From Emcibacter nanhaiensis (lineage in GTDB: Bacteria > Pseudomonadota > Alphaproteobacteria > Sphingomonadales > Emcibacteraceae): a DNA stretch of 64,000 nt. Below are positions 54,709 through 64,000 of the stretch, piece by piece (the first letter of the stretch is position 1; every line of letters begins with the position of its first letter). The position numbers and the translations under genes are program-made. Under the pieces are notes generated by a model, which made no database searches, was not told the origin of the DNA, and worked only from the letters and a program-made list of their open reading frames with translations. The DNA lies in the NCBI RefSeq assembly GCF_006385175.1, contig NZ_VFIY01000015.1, positions 64,501 to 128,500 of the forward strand, read 5' to 3'.

Positions 54709-55332
54709 TTAAAGGCGTGTGCTGACCAGGATGCCGCTGCCGATCGGCAGAAGAACCGAATTCAACCCTTCTTTTGACTCTACAGCGTGACGATATTGCT
54801 GCGCATCGCGTCGGTGCGCTTCCGGATAGAGGATATTGTCCGCGACAATGATGCCTTCGGCGCTCAGTTTGGGATAAAACAGCTCCAGAGAGGGGACATA
54901 AAGTTCCTTCCAGATATCGAGCAGCACGAAATCAAAGGGTCCCTTGAGCCCTGCAATCAGGTCGAGCGCGTCCCCGGTGAGCCATTCCACATAGTCATCC
55001 AGTTCCGCCTTCTGCAGCATTTCCCGGGCGTAATTCTGCTTTTCCTCGGACAGTTCCAGGGTGGTGACCCTGCCGCCGGTGGCTTTGGCCGCGCTGGCCA
55101 GGAACAGGGTGGAATAGCCATAGCTGGTGCCGATTTCGAGGATGTTCTTCGAACCGCAACCAATGGCGAGATCCTGTAGGAACCGCCCTGTTTCCTCACC
55201 TACGGCCAGCAGCAAACTGTCCCGTTCCGGCGCATTCCTGGAGCCGGGCGGAAAGGCGGCCATCAGTTCTTCTTCGATTTCCAGGCGGGCGTTATATTCC
55301 GCCAGAACCGATTTCACTGCTTCACTGGCCAT
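54709..55332 (-). CDS. O-methyltransferase, catechol/caffeoyl-CoA type
   Basis: 207 residues from ATG 55332 (MASEAVKSV), with GAGGA upstream; a TTG at 55356 would overlap the previous gene. SAM site EIGTSYGYSTLFLASAAKATGGRVTTLE, metal-site Asp in DFVLLDIWK and DNILYP, as in the Mg-dependent OMT_3 family. It would methylate a catechol hydroxyl or act in the reverse context as detoxifier. Last gene of a five-gene leftward operon. Confidence 0.88.
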   Translation of the reverse strand: MASEAVKSVLAEYNARLEIEEELMAAFPPGSRNAPERDSLLLAVGEETGRFLQDLAIGCGSKNILEIGTSYGYSTLFLASAAKATGGRVTTLELSEEKQNYAREMLQKAELDDYVEWLTGDALDLIAGLKGPFDFVLLDIWKELYVPSLELFYPKLSAEGIIVADNILYPEAHRRDAQQYRHAVESKEGLNSVLLPIGSGILVSTRL

Positions 55333-55336
55333 GGTC

Positions 55337-55744
55337 TCAATCCTCAACAAATTCAATCAGGTTGCCGGCGCAGTCGCGCAGGAAGCAGCCCTTGCCGAAG
55401 TCTTCGCGCACCACAAAGGCCACGTCCGCCCCTTTGGCTTCGACGATAGCGAGGAACTCGTCCATGTCGTCAACCTTAAAGGCCACATGCTTGTTGCCGT
55501 GGGTTTTCAGGTCGCTGGGCGGATGGCGCCGGTCCTCGGGCAGGGGGTTGGCGCCTTCGACCTCGAACAGTTCAAAGCGCAGCGGGCCGCGCTTGATCAT
55601 GGCCGCCCTGGCGTTGGCGGCTTCGATGTCAAATTTTCGCTCGAGCTCGAAGCCCAGCACACGGCCGTACCAGTCGATGGCCGCGTCCAGGTCGGGCACA
55701 CTGACCCCGCCGTGGTGGAAGGTGAAGTCGGGGGTTTTGGTCAT
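55337..55744 (-). CDS. VOC family protein
   Basis: 135 residues from ATG 55744 (MTKTPDFTFHHGG), which overlaps the hydrolase stop by ATGA. Single VOC module: HHGGVSVPDLDAAIDWYGRVLGFELERKF at the start, HVAFKVDDMDEFLAIVEAKGADVAF and DCAGNLIEFVED at the end, with His and Glu positions for one metal. Could be a lyase or isomerase on a ring-cleavage product. Ends 5 bp before the O-methyltransferase start. Confidence 0.85.
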   Translation of the reverse strand: MTKTPDFTFHHGGVSVPDLDAAIDWYGRVLGFELERKFDIEAANARAAMIKRGPLRFELFEVEGANPLPEDRRHPPSDLKTHGNKHVAFKVDDMDEFLAIVEAKGADVAFVVREDFGKGCFLRDCAGNLIEFVED

Positions 55745-56895
55745 CAATCCAGTTCCGCGAAGGTTTCGGCGCACCAGTCGGCGATATAGTCGCGCATCAC
55801 CGTGCCGTTGTCGGCGCCGCAATGCTCGATCTCGAAGTCCTGTTCGGTAAAAATGCGCAGGTGCCGCTTGGCGCTGTTGACCGCCTCGTCATAGCAGCGA
55901 TGGGCGTCTGACACCGGGATCTGCCGGTCACCGGCGCCATGGGTGACCAGGAACGGCATTTTCATTTTCTCGATCTCGCCGTCCAGCGTTACATTGGGCA
56001 TATAGGCCATGAACTCCTCGAGGCTGTCCTTGCCCCAGACCCACATTACATGGTCCCAGTAATGGGGCACCGGATTTTCGCCTTCCCGCTCCAGACGACG
56101 ACGCTGCAGGTCGCCCCACAGGTGGTTGGCGCCCATCACCGCGCACAGGGCGAAGCGGGGCTCGTTGGCGGCGGCGCGCGGCGCATAATAGCCGCCGAGC
56201 GACAGGCCGAACATACCGATCTTTTTCTCATCCACATCGGGACGGCTGGCGAGATAGTCAAAGGCCGGGGTGGCCCAGGCTTCGCTGTCATGGCGGGCAG
56301 GAAGGCCGCGTTTCCTGAGCGCTTCGCCGGTACCGGGCTGGTCGACGAACAGGGTATTAATGCCGCGTTCCAGGTTGGAGGCGCCGTGGCCGGCCATATT
56401 GACCTGCTCTTTCATGCTGTCCAGGCCGTTGCAGGACACCAGCGCCGGACGCTTGATGCCGCTGCCGTCGTGGACAAAAATGGCCGGGAAGGAACTGTCC
56501 TCGTAAGGGATTTCCACAAAGTCGATATGCAGGCCGCGCAGGGCCACATGCTTGCGGTACAGCTCAAGGCCTTTGTCATAAGCTTCCCAGCGCGGGGCAT
56601 AGTCCCGGGACTGCATGCGCTCGGCAGAGAGATAATAACCGGAGGCCCGGCCGTATTTGGTGCCGGCGGACAACAGGTAGCCGGCTTTCTCGTCTTCCTC
56701 GGCATTTTTGGTCAGCTGGTCGGCGACCGCGATCCAGCTGTCAAACAGCAGGGCGGTGCCGGCATCTTCGCCGTTGGCCGCCGCTTCCTTGATCGGGCGG
56801 CAGGCGAGGTCAATCTCGCCGTGATTGCCGCCGCACACCAGCGCCAGGTTTACCTGCAGGTTCCAGACATAGTTTCCGGGAAATGGTTCAAACAT
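55744..56895 (-). CDS. Alpha/beta hydrolase with N-terminal helical domain, C-C hydrolase-like (2,6-dihydroxypseudooxynicotine hydrolase type)
   Basis: 383 residues: an N-terminal helical cap (about 1-125) then an alpha/beta-hydrolase core with nucleophile Ser232 in GMFGLSLGGYYAPR, acid in THGAGDRQIPVSD and His in FEIEHCGADNG. The layout resembles FrsA-like esterases and the 2,6-dihydroxypseudooxynicotine hydrolase that cuts a C-C bond in nicotine breakdown. ATG 56895 follows AAGGAAC. In this cluster, C-C cleavage of a hydroxylated aryl ketone side chain is a plausible role. Confidence 0.85.
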   Translation of the reverse strand: MFEPFPGNYVWNLQVNLALVCGGNHGEIDLACRPIKEAAANGEDAGTALLFDSWIAVADQLTKNAEEDEKAGYLLSAGTKYGRASGYYLSAERMQSRDYAPRWEAYDKGLELYRKHVALRGLHIDFVEIPYEDSSFPAIFVHDGSGIKRPALVSCNGLDSMKEQVNMAGHGASNLERGINTLFVDQPGTGEALRKRGLPARHDSEAWATPAFDYLASRPDVDEKKIGMFGLSLGGYYAPRAAANEPRFALCAVMGANHLWGDLQRRRLEREGENPVPHYWDHVMWVWGKDSLEEFMAYMPNVTLDGEIEKMKMPFLVTHGAGDRQIPVSDAHRCYDEAVNSAKRHLRIFTEQDFEIEHCGADNGTVMRDYIADWCAETFAELD

Positions 56896-56911
56896 ACTTG
56901 TTCCTTCTTGT

Positions 56912-57679
56912 TTAGTCTGCGGTCCAGCCGCCGTCCACCACCAGGCTGCTGCCGGTCATCAGGGCCGACGCCTCTGACGCCAGGAACACAACCGCGCCCA
57001 TCAGGTCTTCCACCTGGCCGATGCGGCCGAGCTTGATCTTTTCCAGCACGCTGGCCTTGAAGGCGGCGTCTTCGAAAAAGGGTTTGGTGAGCGGGGTTTC
57101 AATGAATGTCGGGGCGATGGTGTTGGACCGGATATTGTATTTCGCGAGATCAAGCGCGAATGATTTGTTCATGCCCTCGAGCGCCCATTTGGAGGCGCAA
57201 TAGAGCGAACGGTTCGGCCCGCCCACATGACCCATCTGCGAGCCCATATGGATCAGCGACCCTGAAATCTGTTCATCGATCATGCGCCGGACCGCCCCCT
57301 GGGCGACAAAGAAGGCGCTTTTGACATTAAGGTCGAGGACCGCGTCATAATCCTCTTCGCTGACCTCTGTCATCGGCTTGGGCCGGTTGGTGCCCACATT
57401 GTTGACCAGGATATGAAAGGCGGGACGGTGGTCAAAAAACCATTTTACCGCGTCCAGGTCGGAAACATCGAGCACAGCGGCTTCGGCCGCATTGCCGGCC
57501 TCGCAGATGGCTGCCGCGGCGTCCCCGGTTTCCGCTGCGGAGCGGGCCACCAAAGTGACAGCGGCTCCGGCGTCAGCCAGCGCCACCGCTGCGGCAAATC
57601 CGATTCCCTTGCTGGCGCCGGTGACCAGCGCCCGTTTGCCGTCCAGGCGAAAGCCCGGATTTTTGGGCAAATCCGCCAT
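56912..57679 (-). CDS. Short-chain dehydrogenase/reductase
   Basis: 255 residues from ATG 57679 ([10 protein letters not shown]), overlapping the HisD-like stop by ATGA. SDR motifs: ALVTGASKGIGFAAAVALADAG, NNVG, catalytic Y160-C-A-S-K164, and APTFIETPLTKPF. Second gene of the leftward operon. Likely to oxidise an alcohol or reduce a ketone produced by the HisD-like enzyme or before the hydrolase. Confidence 0.9.
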   Translation of the reverse strand: MADLPKNPGFRLDGKRALVTGASKGIGFAAAVALADAGAAVTLVARSAAETGDAAAAICEAGNAAEAAVLDVSDLDAVKWFFDHRPAFHILVNNVGTNRPKPMTEVSEEDYDAVLDLNVKSAFFVAQGAVRRMIDEQISGSLIHMGSQMGHVGGPNRSLYCASKWALEGMNKSFALDLAKYNIRSNTIAPTFIETPLTKPFFEDAAFKASVLEKIKLGRIGQVEDLMGAVVFLASEASALMTGSSLVVDGGWTAD

Positions 57680-58992
57680 CAGCTTGCTTCTGCCTTTCCG
57701 GCATAGGGTACATTGCGGCCACCATAGCGGCGCACGCGGATGTTGGCCTGCTCGCCATGACCGGCAAAGCCTTCCAGGGCGCAGAGCCGGGAGCAATATT
57801 CCCCGACCATGGCCGAGGCCTCGTCCGTGACCACCTTCTGGTAGGTGCAGGTCTTGATGAATTTGCCGACCCACAGGCCGCCGGTGTAGCGGGCCGCTTT
57901 TTTGGTGGGCAGGGTATGGTTGGTGCCGATCACCTTGTCGCCGTAGCTCACATTGGTGCGCGGGCCCAGGAACAGGGCGCCATAGTTGGTCATGTTATTG
58001 AGGAAATAATCGGGGTCTCTGGTCATCACCTGTACATGCTCCGAAGCAATCTCGTCCGCAATTTGTACCATTTCCTCATCAGAGTCGGCAACGATGACTT
58101 CCCCGAACGTCTCCCAGGCCTGGCGGGCGATGGCTGCGGTCGGCAGCACTTCGAGCAGGCGGTCGATCTCTTTCATGGTCTCGCGCGCCAGCGCTTCAGA
58201 CGTGGTCAGCAGCACACCCGGGCTGTCCGGACCATGCTCCACCTGGCCGAGGAGGTCGGTGGCGCACAGTTCGCCGTCGACGCTGTCGTCGGCAATCACC
58301 AGGGTTTCGGTGGGGCCGGCAAACAGGTCGATGCCGACCCGTCCGAACAACTGCCGCTTGGCTTCGGCGACAAAGGCGTTGCCCGGACCGACCAGCATAT
58401 CCACCGGATCGATGGTCTGGGTGCCGAGCGCCATGGCGCCTACCGCCTGGATGCCACCGAGGGCATAGATTTCATCGGCGCCGGCCAAGGCCTGGGCGGC
58501 GACAATGGCCGGGGCCGGTTTGCCCTGGAACGGCGGGGCGCAGGTGACAATGCGCGGCACGCCGGCCACCTTGGCGGTCAGCACGGACATATGGGCCGAG
58601 GCGAGCAGCGGGTATTTGCCGCCCGGCACGTAACAGCCGGCGGCATTGACCGGAATATTCTTGTGGCCGAGGATCACGCCGGGCAGGGTTTCCACCTCCA
58701 CATCCTTCAGTGCCTCTTTCTGGATCTGGGCGAAGTTGCGTACCTGGGTCTGGGCGAATTCGATGTCCTTCAGGTCCTGTTCGGAAAGGGTATCGATGCA
58801 GTCCTGGATTTCCTGCTTGGTCAGCAGGTAGCTGTCCCGGTCCCAGTAATCGAATTTGACGGACAGTTCGCGGACGGCTTCGTCACCGCGCTTTTCAATA
58901 TCGGCAAGGGTACTCTCGACAACGTCCCGCACCTTGCGGTCGGTTTCGGCCCGAACTTCTACCGTTGCACCCCGTTTAAGCCATTGTGCCAT
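57679..58992 (-). CDS. Histidinol-dehydrogenase-family alcohol dehydrogenase (catabolic HisD homologue)
   Basis: 437 residues, HisD length and motifs: [37 protein letters not shown], Zn-site-like [14 protein letters not shown], catalytic-type ASEHVQVM and [28 protein letters not shown] 58992 follows AAGGAGC. No other histidine biosynthesis genes are near, and it heads an operon of catabolic enzymes, so I read it as a Zn/NAD alcohol-to-acid dehydrogenase for another substrate, as known for HpsN. True histidinol dehydrogenase cannot be ruled out without a genome-wide check. Confidence 0.88.
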   Translation of the reverse strand: MAQWLKRGATVEVRAETDRKVRDVVESTLADIEKRGDEAVRELSVKFDYWDRDSYLLTKQEIQDCIDTLSEQDLKDIEFAQTQVRNFAQIQKEALKDVEVETLPGVILGHKNIPVNAAGCYVPGGKYPLLASAHMSVLTAKVAGVPRIVTCAPPFQGKPAPAIVAAQALAGADEIYALGGIQAVGAMALGTQTIDPVDMLVGPGNAFVAEAKRQLFGRVGIDLFAGPTETLVIADDSVDGELCATDLLGQVEHGPDSPGVLLTTSEALARETMKEIDRLLEVLPTAAIARQAWETFGEVIVADSDEEMVQIADEIASEHVQVMTRDPDYFLNNMTNYGALFLGPRTNVSYGDKVIGTNHTLPTKKAARYTGGLWVGKFIKTCTYQKVVTDEASAMVGEYCSRLCALEGFAGHGEQANIRVRRYGGRNVPYAGKAEAS

Positions 58993-59123
58993 GCTGGCTG
59001 CTCCTTCTGTTACTGGTAAAGCGGCAGCACACGCGATTCCTGGCGGTGGCCCTGCCGTTCCAAAATTGATAAGATCATGGCTCCAAACTACGGCCAGCCA
59101 CCAGGGAGATCAAATTCAAAACA

Positions 59124-59140
59124 TGGATAGGTGAAATCCA
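59124..59140 (+). promoter_or_regulatory. Candidate operator TGGATAG-type palindrome, copy 2
   Basis: TGGATAGGTGAAATCCA, inside ATGGAT-N7-ATCCAT (59123-59141), in the divergent promoter between the HisD-like operon and the FAH gene. It matches 15 of 17 bases of the site at 39361. Confidence 0.6.
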
Positions 59141-59219
59141 TCTGATGCTTTTGACTAGCGGGGGTATAATGGTCCTAAATAGGCTGTCAAATTTATGCAT
59201 AAATACAAGGGAATGAGTA

Positions 59220-60194
59220 ATGAAACTGGCAACATTGGCTGACGGCGGCCGGGACGGCACATTGGTTGTGGTCTCCCGCGGCGGCACTACCTTTGCACCG
59301 GCCAAAGGCATTGCAGCAACGCTGCAGGACGCGATTGAAAACTGGGCAGAGGCTGAAGGCCGGCTCCAGGAACTTTCCGCCCGGGTGGAACAGGGCTCGG
59401 CAGACGGCCAGGAGGTGCTGGATGTCAAGCGCCTTGCCGCCCCCCTGCCGCGGGCCTGGCAGTGGCTCGATGGCTCTGCCTATCCCAGCCATGGTGAACT
59501 GATGGACCAGGTGATCGGGGTTGAGGTGGATTCCGGCGGCCATCCGCTGATGTACCAGGGTGTGTCCAACACCTTCTACGGACCGCGGGAGGAGGTGCCC
59601 TTCCTCCGGGAAAGCGACGGCATCGATTTCGAGGGCGAGTTCGGCATGATTGTCGACGAAGTGCCGGCGGGGAGGTCCCCGGAAGACTGCATGGGGCATA
59701 TCAAATTACTGGTGCAGATTAACGACTGGTCGTTGCGGGCGCTTGCGGGGCGGGAAATGAAAACCGGCTTCGGCTGGATCCAGGCCAAGCCGCCGTGTGG
59801 TATGGCACCCTTCGCCATTACGCCTGATGAGCTGAGCGACTATTGGAAAAACGGCCGCATCACCCTGGACCTGGCGGTGGACTGGAACGATAAGCGGTTC
59901 GGCAAGGCCAACGGCGATGCCATGGACTTCGGTTTCCATGAACTGGTCGCCCATGCCGCCTACAGCCGCACCCTCTGTGCCGGTACGGTGATCGGTTCCG
60001 GTACCGTGTCCAATGCCAACTTCCGGGAAGTGGGCTCCTCCTGCATTGCCGAGCGCCGTGGCATCGAAATCGTCGATGAGGGCGAGCCCAGGACCGATTT
60101 CATGAAATTCGGCGATACTGTGCGCATGGCGGCTGTGACCAAAGATGATGACGCGCCCTTCGGCGTCCTGGAGCAGAAGGTGATCAAGGCATGA
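59220..60194 (+). CDS. Fumarylacetoacetate hydrolase family protein
   Basis: 324 residues. FAH-type C-terminal fold with metal-binding acidic residues in IDFEGEFGMIVDEVPAG and LLVQINDWSLRALAGREMKTGFGWIQAKPP, ending SGTVSNANFREVGSSCIAERRGIEIVDEGEPRTDFMKFGD. Family members hydrolyse C-C bonds of acylpyruvates such as fumarylpyruvate, or decarboxylate 2-oxo acids. It precedes and overlaps (ATGA) a cupin gene and is divergent from the HisD-like operon. Fits as the last ring-cleavage hydrolysis of the cluster. Confidence 0.92.
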   Translation: MKLATLADGGRDGTLVVVSRGGTTFAPAKGIAATLQDAIENWAEAEGRLQELSARVEQGSADGQEVLDVKRLAAPLPRAWQWLDGSAYPSHGELMDQVIGVEVDSGGHPLMYQGVSNTFYGPREEVPFLRESDGIDFEGEFGMIVDEVPAGRSPEDCMGHIKLLVQINDWSLRALAGREMKTGFGWIQAKPPCGMAPFAITPDELSDYWKNGRITLDLAVDWNDKRFGKANGDAMDFGFHELVAHAAYSRTLCAGTVIGSGTVSNANFREVGSSCIAERRGIEIVDEGEPRTDFMKFGDTVRMAAVTKDDDAPFGVLEQKVIKA

Positions 60195-60688
60195 CAAAGG
60201 AAACCAAAGGATCCGTGCGCCGGGTCGTCACCGGTCATAATGCAGACGGCAAGGCCATCTTTCGTGGTGACGATAATTTCGACCCTATTGTGGTGCCCAG
60301 CGGCGACGCCGCCATGGCTCTGATCTGGACCACGGCGACGGTGCCGGCCGACAATAATGACGAGACCGACGGCCGCGAACGCGAGGCGGGCACGACGCTG
60401 ACCGGCGGCTCGGTCATTCGCACCGTGGATATGTTCCCGGGTGAGGAATCGCCCATGCACCGGACCAATTCCGTGGACTATGGCATTGTCCTGTCCGGCG
60501 AGGTGGAGCTGGAACTGGACAGCGGCGAAGTCAAACGCCTCGGCCCCGGCGATATCATTGTCCAGCGCGGCACCATGCATCTGTGGCGTAACCCCAGCCA
60601 GACGGAAACCTGCCGCATCGCTTTTATCCTGATTGAGGCCTCAGCGGCCAAAGTGGGTGGTGAGGAACTGCCCGAGGTTCACCCCTGA
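60191..60688 (+). CDS. Cupin domain protein
   Basis: 165 residues, one cupin fold: metal-site motif 1 is PGEESPMHRTNSVDYGIVLSGEVELELD and motif 2 is LGPGDIIVQRGTMHLWRNPS. Only one clear His in the first motif, so metal binding may be incomplete. Starts within the FAH stop (ATGA), thus translationally coupled. It may be a small dioxygenase-like, isomerase or sensor protein in the pathway; too short for a gentisate dioxygenase. Confidence 0.85.
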   Translation: MTKETKGSVRRVVTGHNADGKAIFRGDDNFDPIVVPSGDAAMALIWTTATVPADNNDETDGREREAGTTLTGGSVIRTVDMFPGEESPMHRTNSVDYGIVLSGEVELELDSGEVKRLGPGDIIVQRGTMHLWRNPSQTETCRIAFILIEASAAKVGGEELPEVHP

Positions 60689-60695
60689 CGTCCGG

Positions 60696-61613
60696 TCAGG
60701 CGCGCCGGGTGAAGGCCTGGCGGAAGTCTGACGGTTTCTGCCCGGTATTTTCCCGGAAGAATTTGGAGAAATGGGCGGGGTCGGCAAACCCCAGGTCATA
60801 GCCGATTTCGGCGATACTGAGAGAGGTATAGATCAACAGTCTTTTGGCTTCGAGCAGGCCACGTTCTGTGGTCAGCTCCGACGCCGGCACCTCTAACAAC
60901 TGCCGGCAGATTCGGCTCAGGTGGGTGGCGGTGATACCCAGTTCGTCCGCATAGCGGCTGACCGGCCAGCGCTGGCGAAAATTTTCCTCGATCAAGGTCT
61001 GGAACCTGCGCAGCAGCAGCTGTTTCTGGCTGGCGGCGTCCCGCTTTTGCTCTGCGCTGTCAGGATTGAGCCGGAAAATTTCCGCCACCAGCAGGGTAAC
61101 GAGGCTGCGCAGCACCAGCCGCCGGGCCGGGGTGCTGGCGGCATGCTCGCCGGCAATGGTTTTGAAAATACTGGCAAAACTGTTTGCCGTTTCCCGGTTT
61201 GGCAGCTGGATCAGCCGGGTTTCCGCCAGATAGTCGGGCAGACGGGGTTCTTCCTCCAGGATCCGGTCTACATAGGGCGTGGGAATGGTCAGCACCCAGC
61301 CTTCGGTATCAGGCAAAAATTCAAAACCATGCACCGCCATGGGCGGCATCACGATCAGGGTGCCGTCCAGCAGGGGATGTTGCATTTCTTCCATGACGGC
61401 GCGTCCCCCGCCTTTTTCAATCAAAAACAACTGGTGCAGATTATGATGCCGGTGGGGACGGAACTTCCAGCCATAACTGAGACTGCGGGCCCGGATCGAC
61501 TCTATATGCAGATAGTCCGGGAACAGGTCCTGCCTCTGTTCCCCGTAGAGGACAAAATTGGGGATCGTCTCCATCTCGGTCTCGCTGTTGCTGATCATGT
61601 TCGATATATACAA
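60696..61613 (-). CDS. AraC family regulator, PobR-like
   Basis: 305 residues (start ATG 61613; ATG 61598 is also possible). N-terminal cupin-like AraC ligand domain (WKFRPHRHHNLHQLFLIEKGGGRAVME), C-terminal HTH pair RYADELGITATHLSRICRQLLEVPASELTTERGLLEAKRLLIYTSLSIAEIGYDLGFADPAHFSKFFRENTGQKPSDFR. It is divergent from pobA, so it is the likely 4-hydroxybenzoate-responsive activator, as in other PobR/PobA pairs. Confidence 0.9.
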   Translation of the reverse strand: MYISNMISNSETEMETIPNFVLYGEQRQDLFPDYLHIESIRARSLSYGWKFRPHRHHNLHQLFLIEKGGGRAVMEEMQHPLLDGTLIVMPPMAVHGFEFLPDTEGWVLTIPTPYVDRILEEEPRLPDYLAETRLIQLPNRETANSFASIFKTIAGEHAASTPARRLVLRSLVTLLVAEIFRLNPDSAEQKRDAASQKQLLLRRFQTLIEENFRQRWPVSRYADELGITATHLSRICRQLLEVPASELTTERGLLEAKRLLIYTSLSIAEIGYDLGFADPAHFSKFFRENTGQKPSDFRQAFTRRA

Positions 61614-61620
61614 TTTTTAG

Positions 61621-62913
<1,293 letters not shown>

Positions 62914-62923
62914 GTAGGGCCTA

Positions 62924-62962
62924 TGAGTAAGGCTTACTCCCTTAAGCCAGCCTCCCTTAAGT
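62924..62962. repeat. Short direct and inverted repeats after pobA
   Basis: GAGTAAG-G-CTTACTC forms a small stem at 62924-62938; TATGAGTAAG occurs twice from about 62907, and CTCCCTTAAG twice (about 62937-62962). Looks like local duplication between the two genes. Confidence 0.5.
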
Positions 62963-64000
62963 AGACTGCGGTTCCCGGGACCCTCCCCCCGGGGGCCGCG
63001 TTTCTTTTTGCGGTTCTTCCAGGGCCAGGCGGCGGATGATGTCCACCAGTTTTTGCTGGGCAAAGGTGGGATGCCAGTCCTCGCGGGTAAACAGCATGAT
63101 CGGACGCTCGGTTTCCTCCCGGTTGGCCAGGTGCCGCGACAACAGAAGCCCGGTCTGCAACTCGTACCTTGCCTGGGCATCGGACAGCAGCATCAGCCGG
63201 TCATCATCCATCAGCATCACCCGGGAGGCACTCAAGCTGTTGCATTCCACAATGTCGTCGGGCGGATTGAGGCCCTCCTCCTCGAACATGGCGTCGAAAT
63301 GCTGGCGGAGCGGGGAATCAATGCGCGGGGCGACCCAGGGATATTTCCTCAGCTGGTCGACGGTCAGGTCCGGGACCTGGGCCAGGGGGTGTTCCGGGCG
63401 CATCAGTAGCGACAGCGGGTCGTCGAACAGGTGAGTCTGGACCACGCCCTGTGCGGTCAGATCCCGGCGGGCGGCCCCGATCAGGAAATCGATAGCACCG
63501 CGTTTCAGGTCATGCAGCAGGGTTTCGAACGGTCCCTCCACAATGGAGACCCGATAGCCCCGGTTCTCCCGGCAAAACAGGCTGATGGCTTGGGGGGCAA
63601 GATGGCTGCGGGCCAGCGGCATGGCACCGACGGTGATATTTCCGGTGCCGGTGCCCTGCAGGGTGGCAATTTCCGAGCGGGCCTGGTCCAGTTCCGAGAA
63701 GGCAAGTTGTACCTTCCCGGCAAAGCGGGCGGCGATCTTGGTCGGGCGCACCCCGAAGCTGGTCTGTTCAAAAAATGTCTGGCCAACCACACGTTCCAGG
63801 TCCCGGGCCGCCCGGTGGATGGTGGGCACGGCAATGCCGGTGGCGCGGGCGCCGGCGGAGAAGCTGCTGTATTCGGTAATGGCGATCAGCGCCTGAAGCT
63901 GGGAGGAGGTTATGGTGCGCTCTACCCGGACCCGCTCCTTGCGGTCAAGCCCCGGCAGTTCACTGATCGCTTCGGACAGTAGTTCGAAGACTCGTCGCAC
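62957..64000 (-). CDS. LysR family transcription regulator, partial at window edge
   Basis: At least 347 residues; the frame is open to the last base of the window (GTG at 63998-64000 is only a possible start), so the 5' end may lie outside. LysR helix-turn-helix SSQLQALIAITEYSSFSAGARATGIAVPTIHRAARDLERVVGQTFFEQTS is unusually far in, at residue about 32-80, as in GbpR-type members. The effector domain follows (GNITVGAMPLARSHLAPQAISLFCRENRGYRVSIVEG). The C-terminal tail PQKETRPPGGGSREPQST is encoded across the pobA terminator hairpin, so a shorter original end is possible. Likely regulates aromatic catabolism; target unknown. Confidence 0.85.
   Translation of the reverse strand: MRRVFELLSEAISELPGLDRKERVRVERTITSSQLQALIAITEYSSFSAGARATGIAVPTIHRAARDLERVVGQTFFEQTSFGVRPTKIAARFAGKVQLAFSELDQARSEIATLQGTGTGNITVGAMPLARSHLAPQAISLFCRENRGYRVSIVEGPFETLLHDLKRGAIDFLIGAARRDLTAQGVVQTHLFDDPLSLLMRPEHPLAQVPDLTVDQLRKYPWVAPRIDSPLRQHFDAMFEEEGLNPPDDIVECNSLSASRVMLMDDDRLMLLSDAQARYELQTGLLLSRHLANREETERPIMLFTREDWHPTFAQQKLVDIIRRLALEEPQKETRPPGGGSREPQST
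62968..63009 (+). terminator. Terminator after pobA, inside the 3' end of the convergent LysR gene
   Basis: GCGGTTCCCGGG (62968-62979) and CCCGGGGGCCGC (62988-62999) pair with two G-T wobbles, followed by TTTCTTTTT. It lies within the last codons of the leftward LysR gene. Confidence 0.7.

Noticed and set aside
57757-59019. 420-codon frame opposite the HisD-like gene
   Set aside because: Repetitive Gly/Asp/His/Gln composition typical of antisense reading of GC-rich coding DNA.

Overview
The window reads as a chromosomal catabolic region of an alphaproteobacterium. Supporting signs are three TonB-dependent receptors of the sphingomonad type, a protocatechuate 4,5-cleavage dioxygenase (LigAB), a LigM-type tetrahydrofolate O-demethylase, a GntR/FCD regulator with Caulobacter-VanR-like operators and a LuxR/LuxI pair. 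Genes are tightly packed, moderately GC-rich and often coupled by ATGA overlaps. The marine Sphingomonadales/Kordiimonadales/Emcibacterales type is a guess, not a demonstrated placement. No rRNA, tRNA, insertion sequence, phage or CRISPR array was seen.

Layout. (1) 0.1-3.7 kb: a SulP anion transporter and a low-GC, apparently 5'-truncated RTX-repeat gene. (2) 3.7-16.4 kb: lignin-type phenolics. A leftward operon (feruloyl-CoA synthetase, SnoaL-like protein, alpha/beta hydrolase, AAHS-type MFS transporter, SDR) ends at a good terminator. It is separated by a VanR-like repressor gene from a rightward ligM-ligA-ligB operon, and four VanO-like operators lie in the two gaps flanking the repressor gene. 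A thiolase and a VOC protein follow. (3) 16.7-19.3 kb: quorum sensing. luxR, a 20-bp lux box, then luxI, a 66-residue protein and a phytanoyl-CoA-dioxygenase-like enzyme in overlapping frames. (4) 20.4-26.3 kb: TonB receptor, amidase, methylacyl-CoA racemase-like enzyme, and a convergent GlxA/AraC-type regulator. (5) 26.4-29.5 kb: methyltransferase, then P450 overlapping its own MarR regulator behind two tandem operators. (6) 29.6-39.3 kb: LacI regulator, CrtI/PYROXD2-like flavoenzyme divergent from TonB receptor plus CMD protein, AraC regulator, then SDR and a StyA/StyB-like two-component monooxygenase. (7) 39.5-46.9 kb: MFS, SDR (with His in place of the catalytic Tyr), TonB receptor, Tat-exported sulfatase, LacI regulator and ABM protein. 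(8) 46.9-60.7 kb: a large undescribed-looking catabolic cluster: epimerase, LysR, SDR, second CrtI-like enzyme plus a small membrane protein, extradiol-dioxygenase-like VOC enzyme, FAD monooxygenase and SDR facing a leftward operon of HisD-like dehydrogenase, SDR, C-C hydrolase-like enzyme, VOC and O-methyltransferase, with FAH hydrolase and cupin divergent. (9) 60.7-64 kb: PobR-type AraC regulator, pobA, and a LysR gene running off the window.

Inferred logic: hydroxycinnamate, vanillate and 4-hydroxybenzoate feed towards protocatechuate, which LigAB opens. Neighbouring modules import larger or modified (amidated, sulfated, methylated) substrates through TonB receptors, trim them and pass phenolic cores to flavin monooxygenases, extradiol-type enzymes and C-C hydrolases. 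Repeated operator motifs tie separate clusters together: VanO-like sites at 10.8 and 11.7-11.8 kb, ATTCAC-type sites at 32.3-32.4 and 36.6 kb, and a TGGATAG-type palindrome at 39.4 and 59.1 kb.
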